Assembly: GCA_947258585.1 (NCBI GenBank)
Contig: CAMYIZ010000038.1
Location: 1-64,000 of the forward strand
Source of the DNA: an uncultured Haliea sp.
GTDB taxonomy: Bacteria; Pseudomonadota; Gammaproteobacteria; Pseudomonadales; Halieaceae
Length of the DNA: 64,000 nucleotides
Direction: 5' to 3'
Below the pieces are notes generated by a model. It was not told where the DNA came from. It saw only the letters and a program-made list of their open reading frames with translations, and searched no databases. Below are positions 52,352-62,356 of the stretch, piece after piece. The translations under genes and the position numbers were made by a program. Each line of letters starts with the position of its first letter. Within the stretch, counting starts at the first letter, position 1.

Positions 52352-52834
52352 ATGGAAGAAGGCCGTATTCTCGCAGCGAGCCAGGACGGCGCCTATGTCA
52401 TTCGCCTGACCGGCGATGTGCGCCTCACGCTCTGCACGACCATCGACGACTACATGCACAGGATGCTGGATAACCCCGATTTTGCCAGTGTCTGGGTCGA
52501 TCTCTGCGGCGCCGAGGGCATAGACAGCACCACTCTGGGCTTGCTGGCCAAGCTGGCATTGGAAGTGCGGGCGCGCTTTGGCTTCATGCCCGCGATCTAC
52601 AGCAACAACCCGGGTATTACGCGCCTCATCAAGAGCATGGGCTTCCAGCGCCTGTTCGAATTGCATGAGGACGCCTGCGCCAATCCCGATCGCATCCACC
52701 GCATTCCCCTGGTCGAGGGCAGTGAGCAGGCTGTCAAGGAGAAGGTGCTGGAGGCCCACCGGGTGTTGATGGGGCTCTCGGAAGAGAACCGGGCCCGCTT
52801 CAAGGACCTGATGGTGGTGCTGGAGCGCAGCTGA
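52352..52834 (+). CDS. HsbA-like STAS-domain anti-sigma-factor antagonist
   Basis: STAS protein of 160 aa. It starts MEEGRILAASQDGAYVIRLTGDVRL and has the phospho-site loop GIDSTTLGLLAKL with Ser at the usual position, then FGFMPAIYSNNPGITRLIKSMGF and a C-terminal helix with EENRARFKDLMVVLER as in Pseudomonas HsbA. The ATG at 52352 follows the phosphatase stop by one base, so expression is coupled. It likely switches between an anti-sigma factor or diguanylate cyclase partner according to phosphorylation. Those partners are not in the window. Confidence 0.85.
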   Translation: MEEGRILAASQDGAYVIRLTGDVRLTLCTTIDDYMHRMLDNPDFASVWVDLCGAEGIDSTTLGLLAKLALEVRARFGFMPAIYSNNPGITRLIKSMGFQRLFELHEDACANPDRIHRIPLVEGSEQAVKEKVLEAHRVLMGLSEENRARFKDLMVVLERS

Positions 52835-52841
52835 ACCCTGT

Positions 52842-53285
52842 TCAGTCCGGCTTGGCCGCCAGTTTACTGCGAATGTAGTCCTGGTGGGGTACGTAGGTCA
52901 GCTCCGCCACCTGCCGAATCAGGTGCTCCTCGTACTTGTCCAGGTTGCCGTCGGCGTAGGCGACCTGCCACATCGACGCGATCAGTTCCAGCTTCTCCGC
53001 CGGCCCGTAGTGGTCGTTGATCACCCGGGTGAATTCATAGAGCGAGATGGCGGTGTCCACCCGCCCTGAAGCCTGCTCAACCAGGGCGTGAACCTCCTCC
53101 CGGGGCAGGGCGAGCGAGTTGCATAGCAAACGTTCCAGTGCCGCTTCCTCTTCCGCATCCTGGCTGAAATCGGCCCTCGCGGTTTCAATCAGCAGTGCGG
53201 CCGCCGCCAGGTGGACCCGGTGAGAATGCTCCTCTTCACTGTCGCCGGCGGGCAGGATAAACAGGGATTTCAGGGCATTGATCAT
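52842..53285 (-). CDS. TerB-like protein
   Basis: All-helical protein of 147 aa of the tellurite-resistance TerB/DjlA-like fold. [35 protein letters not shown] and [32 protein letters not shown] carry the two repeats with the acidic metal-binding positions ([10 protein letters not shown]). The start overlaps the transaldolase stop by four bases (ATGA), so the two genes are co-translated. It converges on the HsbA-like gene with seven bases between them. Tellurite resistance should not be inferred from this domain alone. Confidence 0.85.
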   Translation of the reverse strand: MINALKSLFILPAGDSEEEHSHRVHLAAAALLIETARADFSQDAEEEAALERLLCNSLALPREEVHALVEQASGRVDTAISLYEFTRVINDHYGPAEKLELIASMWQVAYADGNLDKYEEHLIRQVAELTYVPHQDYIRSKLAAKPD

Positions 53286-54235
53286 GAGGCGACGATCACC
53301 TGTTCCAGCTTGATCTGGTCGGCGATGAAGTTGCGGATACCCTCCGCCAGCTTTTCCGTTGCCATGGCGTCATCGTTCAGGGCCAGGCGGAAGGCGGGTT
53401 CCACCCGCGTTTCGCGGGCGTCCCCGGAGCGGGCGCCCTCCGGTGACAGCTGGCGGGGCAGGTTGCCATGGTCTTCCGCCAGGCTCTCCAGCAGCGCCGG
53501 ACTGATGGTCAGGCGGTCGCAACCCGCGAGTGCCTCGATTTCGCCGGTATTGCGAAAGCTGGCGCCCATGACCACCGTGCCATAGCCGTGGGTCTTGTAG
53601 TAACTGTAGATGCGGCGCACGGACTGTACTCCGGGGTCGTCCGTTGCCTGGGCGACCACCAGGTCCGTGTTGGCCAGGTGCCAGTCGAGGATGCGGCCGA
53701 CGAACGGGGAGATCAGGTAGACCCCGGCATCGGCGCAGGCTGCGGCCTGGGCGAAACCGAACAGCAGCGTCAGGTTGCAGTTGATGCCCTCTCTCTCCAG
53801 CTGCTCACCGGCCCGGATACCTTCCCAGGTGGATGCGATCTTGATCAGGATTCGCTCCCTGGGGACACCGGCTTTTTCGTACAGGTGGATGATTCGATGG
53901 GCGCGATCGATGGTCGCAGCGGTGTCGAACGAGAGCCGGGCGTCGACCTCGGTGGAAATGCGCCCGGGCACGATATTCAGGATTTCGCAGCCGACATCCA
54001 CCGCGAAACGGTCGCAGCAGTTGGCCAGCTGCTCAGTGCTGGAGCCTCCTTCCGCCGCGGCCCAGCTGCGGGCCTGGGCCAGCAGCGCGCCGTAGTGGGG
54101 CAGTGCGGACGCCTTCAGCAGCAGCGAGGGGTTGGTGGTGGCGTCCCGGGGATGAAAGCGGCGGATGGCCTCCATATCGCCGGTGTCGGCGACCACGTCG
54201 GTCATGGCTTTGAGTTGCTCGAGTTTGCTGGTCAT
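53282..54235 (-). CDS. tal: Transaldolase
   Basis: Pentose-phosphate pathway enzyme transferring a dihydroxyacetone unit, 317 aa, matching the E. coli TalB length. The Schiff-base Lys is in [19 protein letters not shown]; other marks are [45 protein letters not shown] and [19 protein letters not shown]. It begins 20 bp after the dusA stop on the same strand and overlaps the TerB-like gene, so the three may form one transcript (dusA-tal-terB). Confidence 0.97.
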   Translation of the reverse strand: MTSKLEQLKAMTDVVADTGDMEAIRRFHPRDATTNPSLLLKASALPHYGALLAQARSWAAAEGGSSTEQLANCCDRFAVDVGCEILNIVPGRISTEVDARLSFDTAATIDRAHRIIHLYEKAGVPRERILIKIASTWEGIRAGEQLEREGINCNLTLLFGFAQAAACADAGVYLISPFVGRILDWHLANTDLVVAQATDDPGVQSVRRIYSYYKTHGYGTVVMGASFRNTGEIEALAGCDRLTISPALLESLAEDHGNLPRQLSPEGARSGDARETRVEPAFRLALNDDAMATEKLAEGIRNFIADQIKLEQVIVAS

Positions 54236-54255
54236 CTTGGTCCTTGTTTCCTCTA

Positions 54256-55269
54256 TCAGGCGGCGGAGTCCCGGGCCTGTTGCCGTTCACCGGCATCCCG
54301 CACCAGGCGGTATGCCTGCTCCAGCACCTCTATGCCGGCGCCTTTGCGGTGCGCGTTTTCGCTGATATGCCGGCGGAACTGCCGCGCCCCTGGCAGCCCC
54401 TGGTACAGGCCCAGCAGATGTCGGGTAATATGGTTCAGTTGCGCGCCATCGGCCAGTTCCCGGGCCACATAGGGCAGCATCTGTTCGATCACCGCGTGGC
54501 GTGATTGTAGCGGATTCTGCGTTCCGAATAGCACCCGGTCCACATCCGCCAGCAACCAGGGGTTGTGATAGGCTACCCGCCCCAGCATGACACCGTCCAG
54601 CCGCGCCAGATGTTGTTCGCAATCCTTGAGGGTGGTGATGCCGCCGTTGAGGACCACGGTCAGCTGCGGCAGGTCGGCCTTGAGCTGGTACACCCAGGGG
54701 TAGTTGAGGGGCGGGATTTCCCGGTTCTCCTTCGGTGACAGCCCCTGCAGCCACGCCTTGCGCGCATGCACGATAAACACGCTGCAGCCGGCCGCCGCGC
54801 TCGGGGCAACGAAGTCCAGCAGCTGCTGGTAGGACTCCATGTCATCGATGCCGATACGGTGCTTGACGGTCACCGGCAGGGCGCAGGCGTCCCGCATTGC
54901 CGCCACACACTCCGCGACCCGCCCGGGATGCGCCATCAGGGACGCGCCGAAGGCACCGGACTGCACCCGGTCCGAGGGGCAGCCGCAGTTGAGGTTGACC
55001 TCGTCATAGCCCCAGTCCTCGGCCCAGCGCGCGCAGCGGGCCAGCTCCGCGGGATCGCTGCCCCCCAGCTGCAGGGCCACAGGCTCCTCCACCGGGTCGA
55101 AGCGCAGGAAGCGGGCGCGGTCGCCGTGGATCAGCGCGCCGGTGGTCACCATTTCCGTGTACAGGCGCGCATGCCGGCTCAGCAGGCGCCACAGGTAGCG
55201 GCAGTGGCGGTCGCTCCAGTCCATCATCGGTGCAATGCAGAAACGGTGGGCGTTGAAGGTGCTGGACAT
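54256..55269 (-). CDS. dusA: tRNA-dihydrouridine(20/20a) synthase DusA
   Basis: FMN-dependent tRNA modification enzyme of 337 aa. [23 protein letters not shown] is the DusA-type start, followed by [17 protein letters not shown], the catalytic Cys in [26 protein letters not shown] and [12 protein letters not shown] (FMN phosphate loop). C-terminal [17 protein letters not shown] and [22 protein letters not shown] separate it from DusB and DusC. It reduces U20/20a in the D loop. It is divergent from an ABM-like gene. Confidence 0.96.
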   Translation of the reverse strand: MSSTFNAHRFCIAPMMDWSDRHCRYLWRLLSRHARLYTEMVTTGALIHGDRARFLRFDPVEEPVALQLGGSDPAELARCARWAEDWGYDEVNLNCGCPSDRVQSGAFGASLMAHPGRVAECVAAMRDACALPVTVKHRIGIDDMESYQQLLDFVAPSAAAGCSVFIVHARKAWLQGLSPKENREIPPLNYPWVYQLKADLPQLTVVLNGGITTLKDCEQHLARLDGVMLGRVAYHNPWLLADVDRVLFGTQNPLQSRHAVIEQMLPYVARELADGAQLNHITRHLLGLYQGLPGARQFRRHISENAHRKGAGIEVLEQAYRLVRDAGERQQARDSAA

Positions 55270-55383
55270 CGGGCGGTAACGGTAAGAATGAATGGGGTAT
55301 TGTAACCGAGAAGCGGAGCCAGTTGGTTATACTGCCCGGGCTCCATTCACAGGCAACCGGCACCATTCCGGGGGAGGGTCCTG

Positions 55384-55716
55384 ATGCATTACATCTTCGA
55401 AGTCACCCTGAAGCCAGGCTATAGCGCGGAACAGTATGCGGATGCCTGGATCCGCGCCAGCGAGATCATCCAGCGCGCGCCCGGGGCACAGGGTACCCGG
55501 CTGCATCGCAAGATCGGCGATCCCTCCCGCCTGCTGGCGATTGCGACCTGGGAGAGCAAGGCGGCCCGGGATGCGATGGAGACGCGCTTGCCCGACAAGG
55601 TGCAGGAGATCATTGCCGAGCAGATTCCCTTTGTCGAGATCAGCCTGATTGGTGAGTTCGAGGCGCCGGAGTGGACCGTACTGCCACCGGGCCGGGCCGC
55701 GTCCGCGAAAAGCTAG
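55384..55716 (+). CDS. ABM-like dimeric alpha/beta-barrel protein
   Basis: Small protein of 110 aa resembling the antibiotic-biosynthesis-monooxygenase (ABM) fold: YIFEVTLKPGYSAEQYADAWIRASEIIQRAPGAQGTRLHRKIGDPSRLLAIATWESKAARDAM shows the strand-helix-strand-strand-helix order. Whether it oxidises a compound, binds haem or does neither is open. The start has GGGGAGGGT upstream. It converges on the iron importer ATPase gene, with ends overlapping by four bases. Confidence 0.72.
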   Translation: MHYIFEVTLKPGYSAEQYADAWIRASEIIQRAPGAQGTRLHRKIGDPSRLLAIATWESKAARDAMETRLPDKVQEIIAEQIPFVEISLIGEFEAPEWTVLPPGRAASAKS

Positions 55717-56861
55717 CCCCGTGGCGCCTGTGCCTGGCGCAGGACCGGCGGTGACACGATTTCGCCGTCGTGCTCCTGCTGGATAACCGTTGACGGAGTG
55801 CAGCAGCATTCCCGCGGGCAGTCCCCCTCGAATACGACCACATGCTGCAGGTTGAAGCGCACCGGCAGCATGCCGCCCAGCGGGATATCGACATGGCTGG
55901 GGGTCAGGCAGGGAACCCGCTGGCCGTCTGTCAGCAGGAGTTCGTACAGGTAGTTGGCACCGCGGAATGCCTTGTGCATCACCCGCAGGGCAATGTGACT
56001 GCCCTCATCGTATTCAATGTCGTCGGGGCGTACCAGCAGGCGCAAGGTCTCTCCCGGTTGCCAGTGCGGATGACCCCGGTCCAGTACGCCCAGGCCGTCA
56101 TTCATCTCCCCGGCGGCGTTCACGGTGACCGTAATCATGGTGCCCTGCCCGATGAACTCGGCGACAAATTCGTTGCCCGGGTTGTGGTACAGGTTGTAGG
56201 GCGTGTCAGTCTGGGCGACCCGGCCGCTGTTCAGCAGGGTGACCTGGTCAGCCATGGCGAAGGCCTCGTGCTGGTCGTGAGTCACCAGGATGGCGGTGAC
56301 GCCGTTGCGCTTCAGCAGCTCGCGGATTTCCGCCGCCAGCTCGGTCCGCAGCTCGGTGTCCAGGCTGGAAAAGGGTTCGTCCAGCAGCAGGATCTCCGGG
56401 TTGGGCGCCAGCGCCCGCGCCAGCGCAACACGCTGCTGCTGCCCGCCGGACAGCTCGTGAGGATAGGCATTGCCGTATTCGCTCAGGGCCACCAGTTGCA
56501 ACATGCTTTCCACCCGCTCGCGCCGCTCCCCGCGGGGCAGGTGGCTGAGGCCGAAGCCGATGTTGCGGCGAACGTTCAGATGGGGGAACAGGGCGAAATC
56601 CTGGAATACCATGCCCACCTTGCGTCGCTCCGGTGGCAGTTCACACTCGGGCGTGCTGATAAGTGTCCCGCGCAGAAAGATGCTGCCGGCACTGATGCCT
56701 TCGAACCCGGCAATCGCCCTCAACAGGGTAGTCTTGCCACAGCCCGAGGGTCCCAGCAGGCAGCCGATCTGGCCAGTCTGCAGCGTCATGGAGATGTTTT
56801 CCACGGCGGTGAAATCGCCGTATTTGACCGTGACCTGCTGTAATTCCAGCTGGCTGCTCAT
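55713..56861 (-). CDS. fbpC: Ferric iron ABC importer, ATP-binding protein (FbpC-like)
   Basis: ATPase of 382 aa. Walker A GPSGCGKTTLLRAIAGFE, Q-loop MVFQDFALFPHLNV, signature LSGGQQQRVALARAL, Walker B LLLDEPFSSLD and the His switch VTHDQHEAF are present, with a C-terminal TOBE-type domain (RLLVRPDDIEYDEGSHIALRV). Its start overlaps the permease stop by four bases. It is the third gene of a Fur-box-controlled fbpA-fbpB-fbpC operon and energises Fe(III) uptake. Confidence 0.92.
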   Translation of the reverse strand: MSSQLELQQVTVKYGDFTAVENISMTLQTGQIGCLLGPSGCGKTTLLRAIAGFEGISAGSIFLRGTLISTPECELPPERRKVGMVFQDFALFPHLNVRRNIGFGLSHLPRGERRERVESMLQLVALSEYGNAYPHELSGGQQQRVALARALAPNPEILLLDEPFSSLDTELRTELAAEIRELLKRNGVTAILVTHDQHEAFAMADQVTLLNSGRVAQTDTPYNLYHNPGNEFVAEFIGQGTMITVTVNAAGEMNDGLGVLDRGHPHWQPGETLRLLVRPDDIEYDEGSHIALRVMHKAFRGANYLYELLLTDGQRVPCLTPSHVDIPLGGMLPVRFNLQHVVVFEGDCPRECCCTPSTVIQQEHDGEIVSPPVLRQAQAPRG

Positions 56862-58522
56862 GTTTGCTCCCTGGGCATGCTGCGATTCATCAGGATAACA
56901 GGCAGCAGGCCAATGAGCACGATAGCCAGTGCCGGGAGCGCGGCTTCAGCGAGGCGCTCGTCCGAGGCCAGTTCATGGGCGCGTACCGCAAGGGTGTTGA
57001 AATTGAAGGGGCGCAGAATCAGGGTGGTGGGCAGTTCTTTCAGCACGTCCACGAAGACCAGCAGCAGTGCCGTCAGCAGGGAGCCCCGCAACATGGGCAA
57101 GTGAATGCGCCGCAAGACACCGAGGGGGGTGTGGCCGAGTGAGCGCGCGGATTCGTCGATGCCGGGGCGGATACGGGCCAGGCCTGCCTCCACGGACTGC
57201 AGTGATACAGCGAGGAAACGCACCACATAGGCAAAGACCAGCGCAGCCAGGGTGCCACTCAGGAGCAGGCCGGAGGAGATGCCAAACTGCTCGCGCAACC
57301 AGCCATCGATACTGTTGTCGATCCAGGCGAAGGGAATCAGCACACCGACGGCAATAACGGTACCGGGCACTGCGTAGCCCATCCCGGCAATCCGGGTGGC
57401 CGCGGTCTCGGCCCGGCCGGGGTACAGGCGCCGGCCATAGCCCAGCAGCAGCGCCAGCAGCAGGCAGCAGACGGACGCGGTGGCTGCCAGCAGGAAGCTG
57501 TTGCCAATCAGCTGCAGGAAGGCCCTGTCCAGCGCATCGCTGTAGTGTTCCGCCGCCCAGGCCCCGAGCTGGGCCGCGGGCAGCAAAAAGCCGGCGGTAA
57601 GTATGCCCAGCGCAACACTGAAGCTGGCCGCCGCGCGCCAGCCCCGCAGATGTATGCGGGCGGGGTGGCTGCGAGCGGAGTTCTTGTGAAATCGCAGGCG
57701 TGCCCGCGATCGCCGCTCGAGCACGAACAGGGTGAACACAAAGAGCAGCAGGAAAGCCGCCAGTTGCGCCGCGGTCTGCAATTCGCCCAGACCGTACCAG
57801 GTGCGAAAGATCCCGGTGGTAAAGGCGCTGACACCGAAATAGGCCACGGTGCCGTAGTCGGCCAGGGTCTCCATCAGCGCCAGGCTGACACCGGCTGCGA
57901 TGGCCGGACGCGCCATGGGCAGCGCCACCAGGAACAGGGTTTGCCACGGGGTCTTGCCGAGGTTGCGGCTGGCTTCCAGCACCGCCGTGGACTGCTCGAG
58001 AAACGCGACCCGCACCAGCAGGTAGACGTAGGGATAGAGCACCAGTGACAGCATGCAGATGGCTCCGCCCAGTGAGCGGATCTGTGGGAACCAGTAGTCG
58101 CCAAAGCCCCAGCCGAAGCTGTTGCGCAGCAGGGTCTGTACCGGGCCCGCGTAATCCAGCATGCCGGTGTAGGTGTAGGCGATGATGTAGGCGGGAATTG
58201 CCATGGGCAGCAGCAGGGCCCAGCTGAAAAAGCGCCGTCCGGGAAAGTCGCACATGGCGGTCAGCCACGCGGCGCTGACGCCGAGCACCAGAGTACCGCT
58301 GCCCACGCCCAGCATCAGCAGCAGGGAGCTGGTGACATAGTCCACGAGTACGGTGTCGATCAGGTGTTGCCACGCGCTGCTGTAAGGCCCCAGCAGACTG
58401 GCGACGATCACCAGCACCGGCACCGCGATGATCGCCGCGCTCAGCAACAGCAGAACCCGCCACAGGCGGGCCTGCAGCGGGTGTGTACGCACGGCTGTCA
58501 GCGCGCGGGTGGCTATTTCCAA
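56858..58522 (-). CDS. fbpB: Ferric iron ABC importer, fused permease (FbpB-like)
   Basis: Inner-membrane permease of 554 aa with about twelve membrane helices in two similar halves, each with the cytoplasmic EAA-type loop for the ATPase (LEASRNLGKTPWQTLFLVALPMARPA and DESARSLGHTPLGVLRRIHLPMLRGS). This duplicated form is the FbpB/SfuB layout. Its start overlaps the end of the binding-protein gene by ten bases and its stop overlaps fbpC by four, so the three are strictly coupled. Confidence 0.93.
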   Translation of the reverse strand: MEIATRALTAVRTHPLQARLWRVLLLLSAAIIAVPVLVIVASLLGPYSSAWQHLIDTVLVDYVTSSLLLMLGVGSGTLVLGVSAAWLTAMCDFPGRRFFSWALLLPMAIPAYIIAYTYTGMLDYAGPVQTLLRNSFGWGFGDYWFPQIRSLGGAICMLSLVLYPYVYLLVRVAFLEQSTAVLEASRNLGKTPWQTLFLVALPMARPAIAAGVSLALMETLADYGTVAYFGVSAFTTGIFRTWYGLGELQTAAQLAAFLLLFVFTLFVLERRSRARLRFHKNSARSHPARIHLRGWRAAASFSVALGILTAGFLLPAAQLGAWAAEHYSDALDRAFLQLIGNSFLLAATASVCCLLLALLLGYGRRLYPGRAETAATRIAGMGYAVPGTVIAVGVLIPFAWIDNSIDGWLREQFGISSGLLLSGTLAALVFAYVVRFLAVSLQSVEAGLARIRPGIDESARSLGHTPLGVLRRIHLPMLRGSLLTALLLVFVDVLKELPTTLILRPFNFNTLAVRAHELASDERLAEAALPALAIVLIGLLPVILMNRSMPREQT

Positions 58523-59550
58523 TTCGACTGGTCCATGGCCATCACCGCTTGGGCGTTCAAGCGCCCGAGTTCGCTGACATTGAGCGGGTCAGCCTTGAAC
58601 TCACCCCAGGATTGCAGCAGGGCCGAGGGAGCAATGCCGGGGCGCACGGGGTATTCATTGTTGGCCTCCGCATACCACTGCTGGCTGTCCTCGCGCAGCA
58701 TGAACTCGATCAGTTGCCGCGCCTCGTCGCTGTGCGAGGCGGAGCGGGTGATGCCGGCGCCGCTGATGTTGACATGGACCCCGCGTCCCGCCTGATTGGG
58801 CCAGAACAGTCGGACCTGTTCCGCGGCAGCGCGCTCTTCGGCGTCACCCGAGTTCAGCATGCCGCCCAGGTAATAGCTGTTGACCAGGGCGATGTCGCAC
58901 TGGCCGCTGGCGACGGCCTTGATCTGGTCGCGATCACCGCCCTGGGGCTGACGGGCGAAATTGGCGACAAATCCCTGCAGCCAGGCCTGGGTGGCCTCTG
59001 CGCCCTGGCTCGCGAGCATGCCTGCGACCATCGACTGGTTGTAGATGTTGCCTGAGGAGCGCACACAAATCCGCTGCCGCCAGGATGGATCCGCGAGCGC
59101 CGCATAGTCGCTCAGTTCTGCCTCATCAACGCGGTCGGGCGCGTACACCAGCACCCGGGCGCGCAGGGAAAGCCCGTACCAGTAGCCCTCTTCACTGCGC
59201 AGGTTGACCGGCACCGCCGCCTCCAGGGCCGGCGAGCTGACCGGTTGCAACAGGTCTGCCTGCTGGGCCCGGTACAGGTTGCCGGCGTCGCTGGTGAGCA
59301 GCAGGTCCGCCGGGGAGTTCAGGCCTTCATTGCGCAGGCGCGCGAGCAGGGCGTCGCCGTCCCCGGTCACCAGGTTCACCGCAATGCCGGTTTCCGCGGT
59401 GAAGCGGTCCAGCAGTGGCTTGATCAGCGCCTCCTGTCGGGCCGAATAGACATTGACCGACTCCGGACTGGAACAGGCTGCCAGCAGCGGCAGGAGTAGC
59501 AGGGCGAGCAGCGAAATGGCCGAGGGCCGACCGCGGCGTGAACACAACAT
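58513..59550 (-). CDS. fbpA: Ferric iron-binding protein (FbpA-like) with a lipobox
   Basis: Extracytoplasmic iron-binding protein of 345 aa. The mature part starts VNVYSARQEALIKPLLDRFTAETGIAVNLV, and the paired Tyr in LVNSYYLGGML are the usual Fe(III) ligands of the FbpA/IdiA type. The N-terminus has a lipobox LAAC (Cys26, then SSPES), so it may be a lipoprotein rather than the free periplasmic form of Neisseria FbpA. Start ATG at 59550 is preceded by GAGG. A Fur box overlapping the promoter lies about 50 bp upstream, so iron limitation should induce it. Confidence 0.92.
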   Translation of the reverse strand: MLCSRRGRPSAISLLALLLLPLLAACSSPESVNVYSARQEALIKPLLDRFTAETGIAVNLVTGDGDALLARLRNEGLNSPADLLLTSDAGNLYRAQQADLLQPVSSPALEAAVPVNLRSEEGYWYGLSLRARVLVYAPDRVDEAELSDYAALADPSWRQRICVRSSGNIYNQSMVAGMLASQGAEATQAWLQGFVANFARQPQGGDRDQIKAVASGQCDIALVNSYYLGGMLNSGDAEERAAAEQVRLFWPNQAGRGVHVNISGAGITRSASHSDEARQLIEFMLREDSQQWYAEANNEYPVRPGIAPSALLQSWGEFKADPLNVSELGRLNAQAVMAMDQSNWK

Positions 59551-59597
59551 GGAAACCTCGCAACAGTGTAGGGGTGAAGCTAGCGCACCCGTTGAAC

Positions 59598-59616
59598 GAT
59601 AACGCTAATTATTCTC
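59598..59616 (-). promoter_or_regulatory. Fur box of the fbpABC operon
   Basis: On the minus strand GAGAATAATTAGCGTTATC matches 14 of 19 positions of the Fur consensus GATAATGATAATCATTATC. It covers the -10 of the promoter listed next and lies 48 bases before the fbpA start. It is also upstream of the divergent LLM-oxidoreductase gene and could affect it. Confidence 0.85.
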
Positions 59617-59636
59617 ATTTAAAAAAACAATAGCAA
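59608..59636 (-). promoter_or_regulatory. Promoter of the fbpABC operon
   Basis: TTGCTA (59636-59631), 17 bases, then AATAAT (59613-59608) on the minus strand: a good -10 and moderate -35. The -10 is inside the Fur box, giving repression when iron is plentiful. Confidence 0.6.
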
Positions 59637-59782
59637 CCTTATTCTCCGCGATCAACCGGGAAACTGTAAATGCCCATACTGCCGGCGCGGACGATCCGTT
59701 CCGGCGCCTGAGCACGGGAGTTTTGCAGCCCGGTACTCCCGGCGCGTACACTGCGCGCTTCACTTTCCGGAACTTGATCGCC

Positions 59783-60823
59783 ATGCCAGCAAATCTGCCG
59801 CTGTCGCTCCTGGAACTCGCCTCGGTACGTGCCGGCGACTCCGTGGGACAGACCCTCGCCAACAGCGTCGCCTATGCCCGCAAGGCCGAGCAGCTGGGTT
59901 TTACCCGGTTCTGGCTGGCGGAGCATCACAATATAGAGGGGGTCAGCAGTTCCGCCACAGCCATCCTCATCGGGCATATCGCCGGTGCCACCAACAGGAT
60001 CCGGGTAGGCTCCGGCGGGATCATGTTGCCCAACCACCCACCCTTGGTGATTGCCGAACAGTTCGGGACCCTGGAATCCCTTTATCCGGGGCGGATCGAT
60101 CTGGGGTTGGGGCGGGCGCCCGGCACGGATCCCGTGACCAGCCGCGCCCTGCGCCGGGCGGGTCCGGGAGCGGAGGCTTTCCCGGAAGACATTGCCGAGC
60201 TGCAGGGCCTGTTGGGCCCACTGCGACCGGGCCAGGCGGTCAAGGCGATTCCCGGTGCCGGGACCGCAGTCCCGCTCTGGTTGCTGGGGTCCAGTCTGTA
60301 CAGCGCCCAGCTGGCGGGTATGCGCGGCCTGCCCTATGCCTTCGCCGGTCATTTCGCCCCGCGCTTGTACCGGGAGGCGCTGCACATCTACCGAACGCAT
60401 TTTCAACCGTCACCGCAACTGGAGGCTCCCTACGCCATGCTGGCCGTGCCGGCGATCGCTGCCGACACGGACGCGGAGGCCAGGTTTATCGCCACCACCA
60501 GCCAGCAGCGCATCCTCGCGCTGCTGCGTGGTCGCCCCCTGTTCATGGAGCCGCCGGTAGACAGTATGGCGGGGCTTTGGAGCCCGCAGGAGGAAGCCGC
60601 GGTGCGCGATTTCCTCGGCCTGCAGTTGTGCGGTGGCCCGGCCACGCTGCGTCGCCAACTGGGTGAGTTGCTGGCGACGGTGGAAGTGGATGAGTTGATG
60701 TTCACGGTGGATATTCACGATCCGGCCCAGCGCCGCCATGCGCTGGAAGTACTTGCCGGGGTCCGTGATTCGTCGCCCCGACTGGCCGGCGCCAGTGGGC
60801 AGGGGGCGATGCAGCCCGTATAA
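59783..60823 (+). CDS. LLM-class flavin-dependent oxidoreductase
   Basis: Luciferase-like TIM-barrel monooxygenase of about 346 aa. The opening [16 protein letters not shown], then [41 protein letters not shown] and [17 protein letters not shown], is the signature of the MsnO8/YhbW-like group. Such proteins use FMNH2 or F420. The ATG at 59783 is preferred over an open start at 59723. It is divergent from the fbp operon and 32 bp upstream of gltX. Its substrate is unknown. Confidence 0.88.
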   Translation: MPANLPLSLLELASVRAGDSVGQTLANSVAYARKAEQLGFTRFWLAEHHNIEGVSSSATAILIGHIAGATNRIRVGSGGIMLPNHPPLVIAEQFGTLESLYPGRIDLGLGRAPGTDPVTSRALRRAGPGAEAFPEDIAELQGLLGPLRPGQAVKAIPGAGTAVPLWLLGSSLYSAQLAGMRGLPYAFAGHFAPRLYREALHIYRTHFQPSPQLEAPYAMLAVPAIAADTDAEARFIATTSQQRILALLRGRPLFMEPPVDSMAGLWSPQEEAAVRDFLGLQLCGGPATLRRQLGELLATVEVDELMFTVDIHDPAQRRHALEVLAGVRDSSPRLAGASGQGAMQPV

Positions 60824-60855
60824 TCCCGCGCTTCCCCACATGTTCCAGGTTAGCC

Positions 60856-62349
60856 ATGACTGTTCGCACCCGCATCGCCCCGTCCCCCACCGGCGACCCC
60901 CACGTCGGCACCGCCTACATTGCGCTGTTCAACCTCTGTTTTGCCCGCGCCCACGGCGGCCAGTTCATACTGCGCATTGAAGATACCGACCAGGCCCGCA
61001 GTACCCCGGCCTCGGAGCAGGCGATTCTCGACTCCCTGCGCTGGCTGGGGCTGGAGTGGGACGAGGGTCCGGATGTGGGCGGCGCCTGTGGTCCCTATCG
61101 CCAGAGCGAGCGTATGGAGCTGTACGGCGCATATGCCATGCAGCTGGTGCGCGAGGACAAGGCCTTTGTCTGCTACCGCACGCCAGAGGAGCTGGATACC
61201 CTGCGCGAAGCGCGTCGCGCCGCCGGTGACAGCACCGCGCTGAAGCCGGCCGACCTGCGGCTGCCAGCGGAGGAGGTGGCCCGGCGCGAAGCCGCCGACA
61301 TGCCCTACGTCATTCGCATGGTGGTGCCGGACGAGCCCGGTGCCTGTGTTATCGAAGACCTGCTGCGGGGCACCATTGAGCTGGACTGGAGCATGGTGGA
61401 CGCGCAGATCCTGCTGAAGTCCGACGGCATGCCCACCTACCACCTCGCCAACGTGGTGGACGATCACCTGATGGGCATCACCCATGTACTGCGCGGGGAG
61501 GAGTGGATCAACTCCGCGCCCAAGCACAAGCTGCTCTACGACTACTTCGGCTGGGAGATGCCGGTGCTGTGTCACCTGCCGCTGCTGCGCAACCCGGACA
61601 AGTCCAAGCTCAGCAAGCGCAAGAATCCCACCAGCATTCTCTACTACCAGCGCATGGGCTTCCTGCCGGAGGCACTGCTCAACTATCTGGGGCGCATGGG
61701 CTGGTCCATGCCCGACGAGAGCGAGAAATTTTCCCTGCAGCAGATGCTGGACCACTTCGATATCCAGCGGGTTTCTCTCGGCGGTCCGATTTTCGACGTG
61801 GAGAAACTGCGCTGGCTGAACGGGCTCTGGATTCGCGAGGATCTGAGCGAAGAGCAGCTGGCCCAGCGCCTGGTACAGTGGGCCTACAATCAGGACAACC
61901 TGATGCGGGTTCTGCCCCACGCCCAGAAGCGGATGGAAACCCTGAGCGACTTTGCGCCGCTGGCATCCTTCCTGGTGTCGGGCACTTTGCCCATCAGCGA
62001 GGAGTCCTTTGCCGGTATCAAAGGCGAACGCGAGGACCTGCTGGCGAACCTGCAGTTCGCCCTCTGGCGCCTGGAGGCTCTGCGAGACTGGGACCGGGAT
62101 GGGGTGTGGAATGCGCTCAAGGGCCTGGCCGATGCCCTCGATCTCAAGATCAAGGACTTGCTGGCGCCGCTGTTCGTCGCCATAGCCGGCTCCAGCGCGT
62201 CTTTTTCGGTAGTCGATTCCATGGCCATGCTCGGTCCGGACATGAGCAGGGCGCGCCTGCGGCACGCCATCGAGGTCCTGGGTGGGGTGTCGAAGAAAGC
62301 GGCAAAGCGGCTGGAAAAGGCCTACGCTGAACTCGGCCAGGACGGCTGA
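60856..62349 (+). CDS. gltX: Glutamyl-tRNA synthetase
   Basis: Class I synthetase charging tRNA-Glu, 497 aa. The HIGH-type motif is [16 protein letters not shown] at the N-terminus and the KMSKS-type motif is [11 protein letters not shown] near residue 253. [19 protein letters not shown] and [20 protein letters not shown] are standard. The C-terminal anticodon-binding domain is full length. No Cys zinc cluster appears in the SC-fold region, as is common. The next gene starts 8 bases after its stop. Confidence 0.97.
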   Translation: MTVRTRIAPSPTGDPHVGTAYIALFNLCFARAHGGQFILRIEDTDQARSTPASEQAILDSLRWLGLEWDEGPDVGGACGPYRQSERMELYGAYAMQLVREDKAFVCYRTPEELDTLREARRAAGDSTALKPADLRLPAEEVARREAADMPYVIRMVVPDEPGACVIEDLLRGTIELDWSMVDAQILLKSDGMPTYHLANVVDDHLMGITHVLRGEEWINSAPKHKLLYDYFGWEMPVLCHLPLLRNPDKSKLSKRKNPTSILYYQRMGFLPEALLNYLGRMGWSMPDESEKFSLQQMLDHFDIQRVSLGGPIFDVEKLRWLNGLWIREDLSEEQLAQRLVQWAYNQDNLMRVLPHAQKRMETLSDFAPLASFLVSGTLPISEESFAGIKGEREDLLANLQFALWRLEALRDWDRDGVWNALKGLADALDLKIKDLLAPLFVAIAGSSASFSVVDSMAMLGPDMSRARLRHAIEVLGGVSKKAAKRLEKAYAELGQDG

Positions 62350-62356
62350 ACCGTCC

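Noticed and set aside
52842-53285. Tellurite-resistance role for the TerB-like gene
   Set aside because: No terACDEZ genes are nearby and the TerB fold is used in many other contexts.
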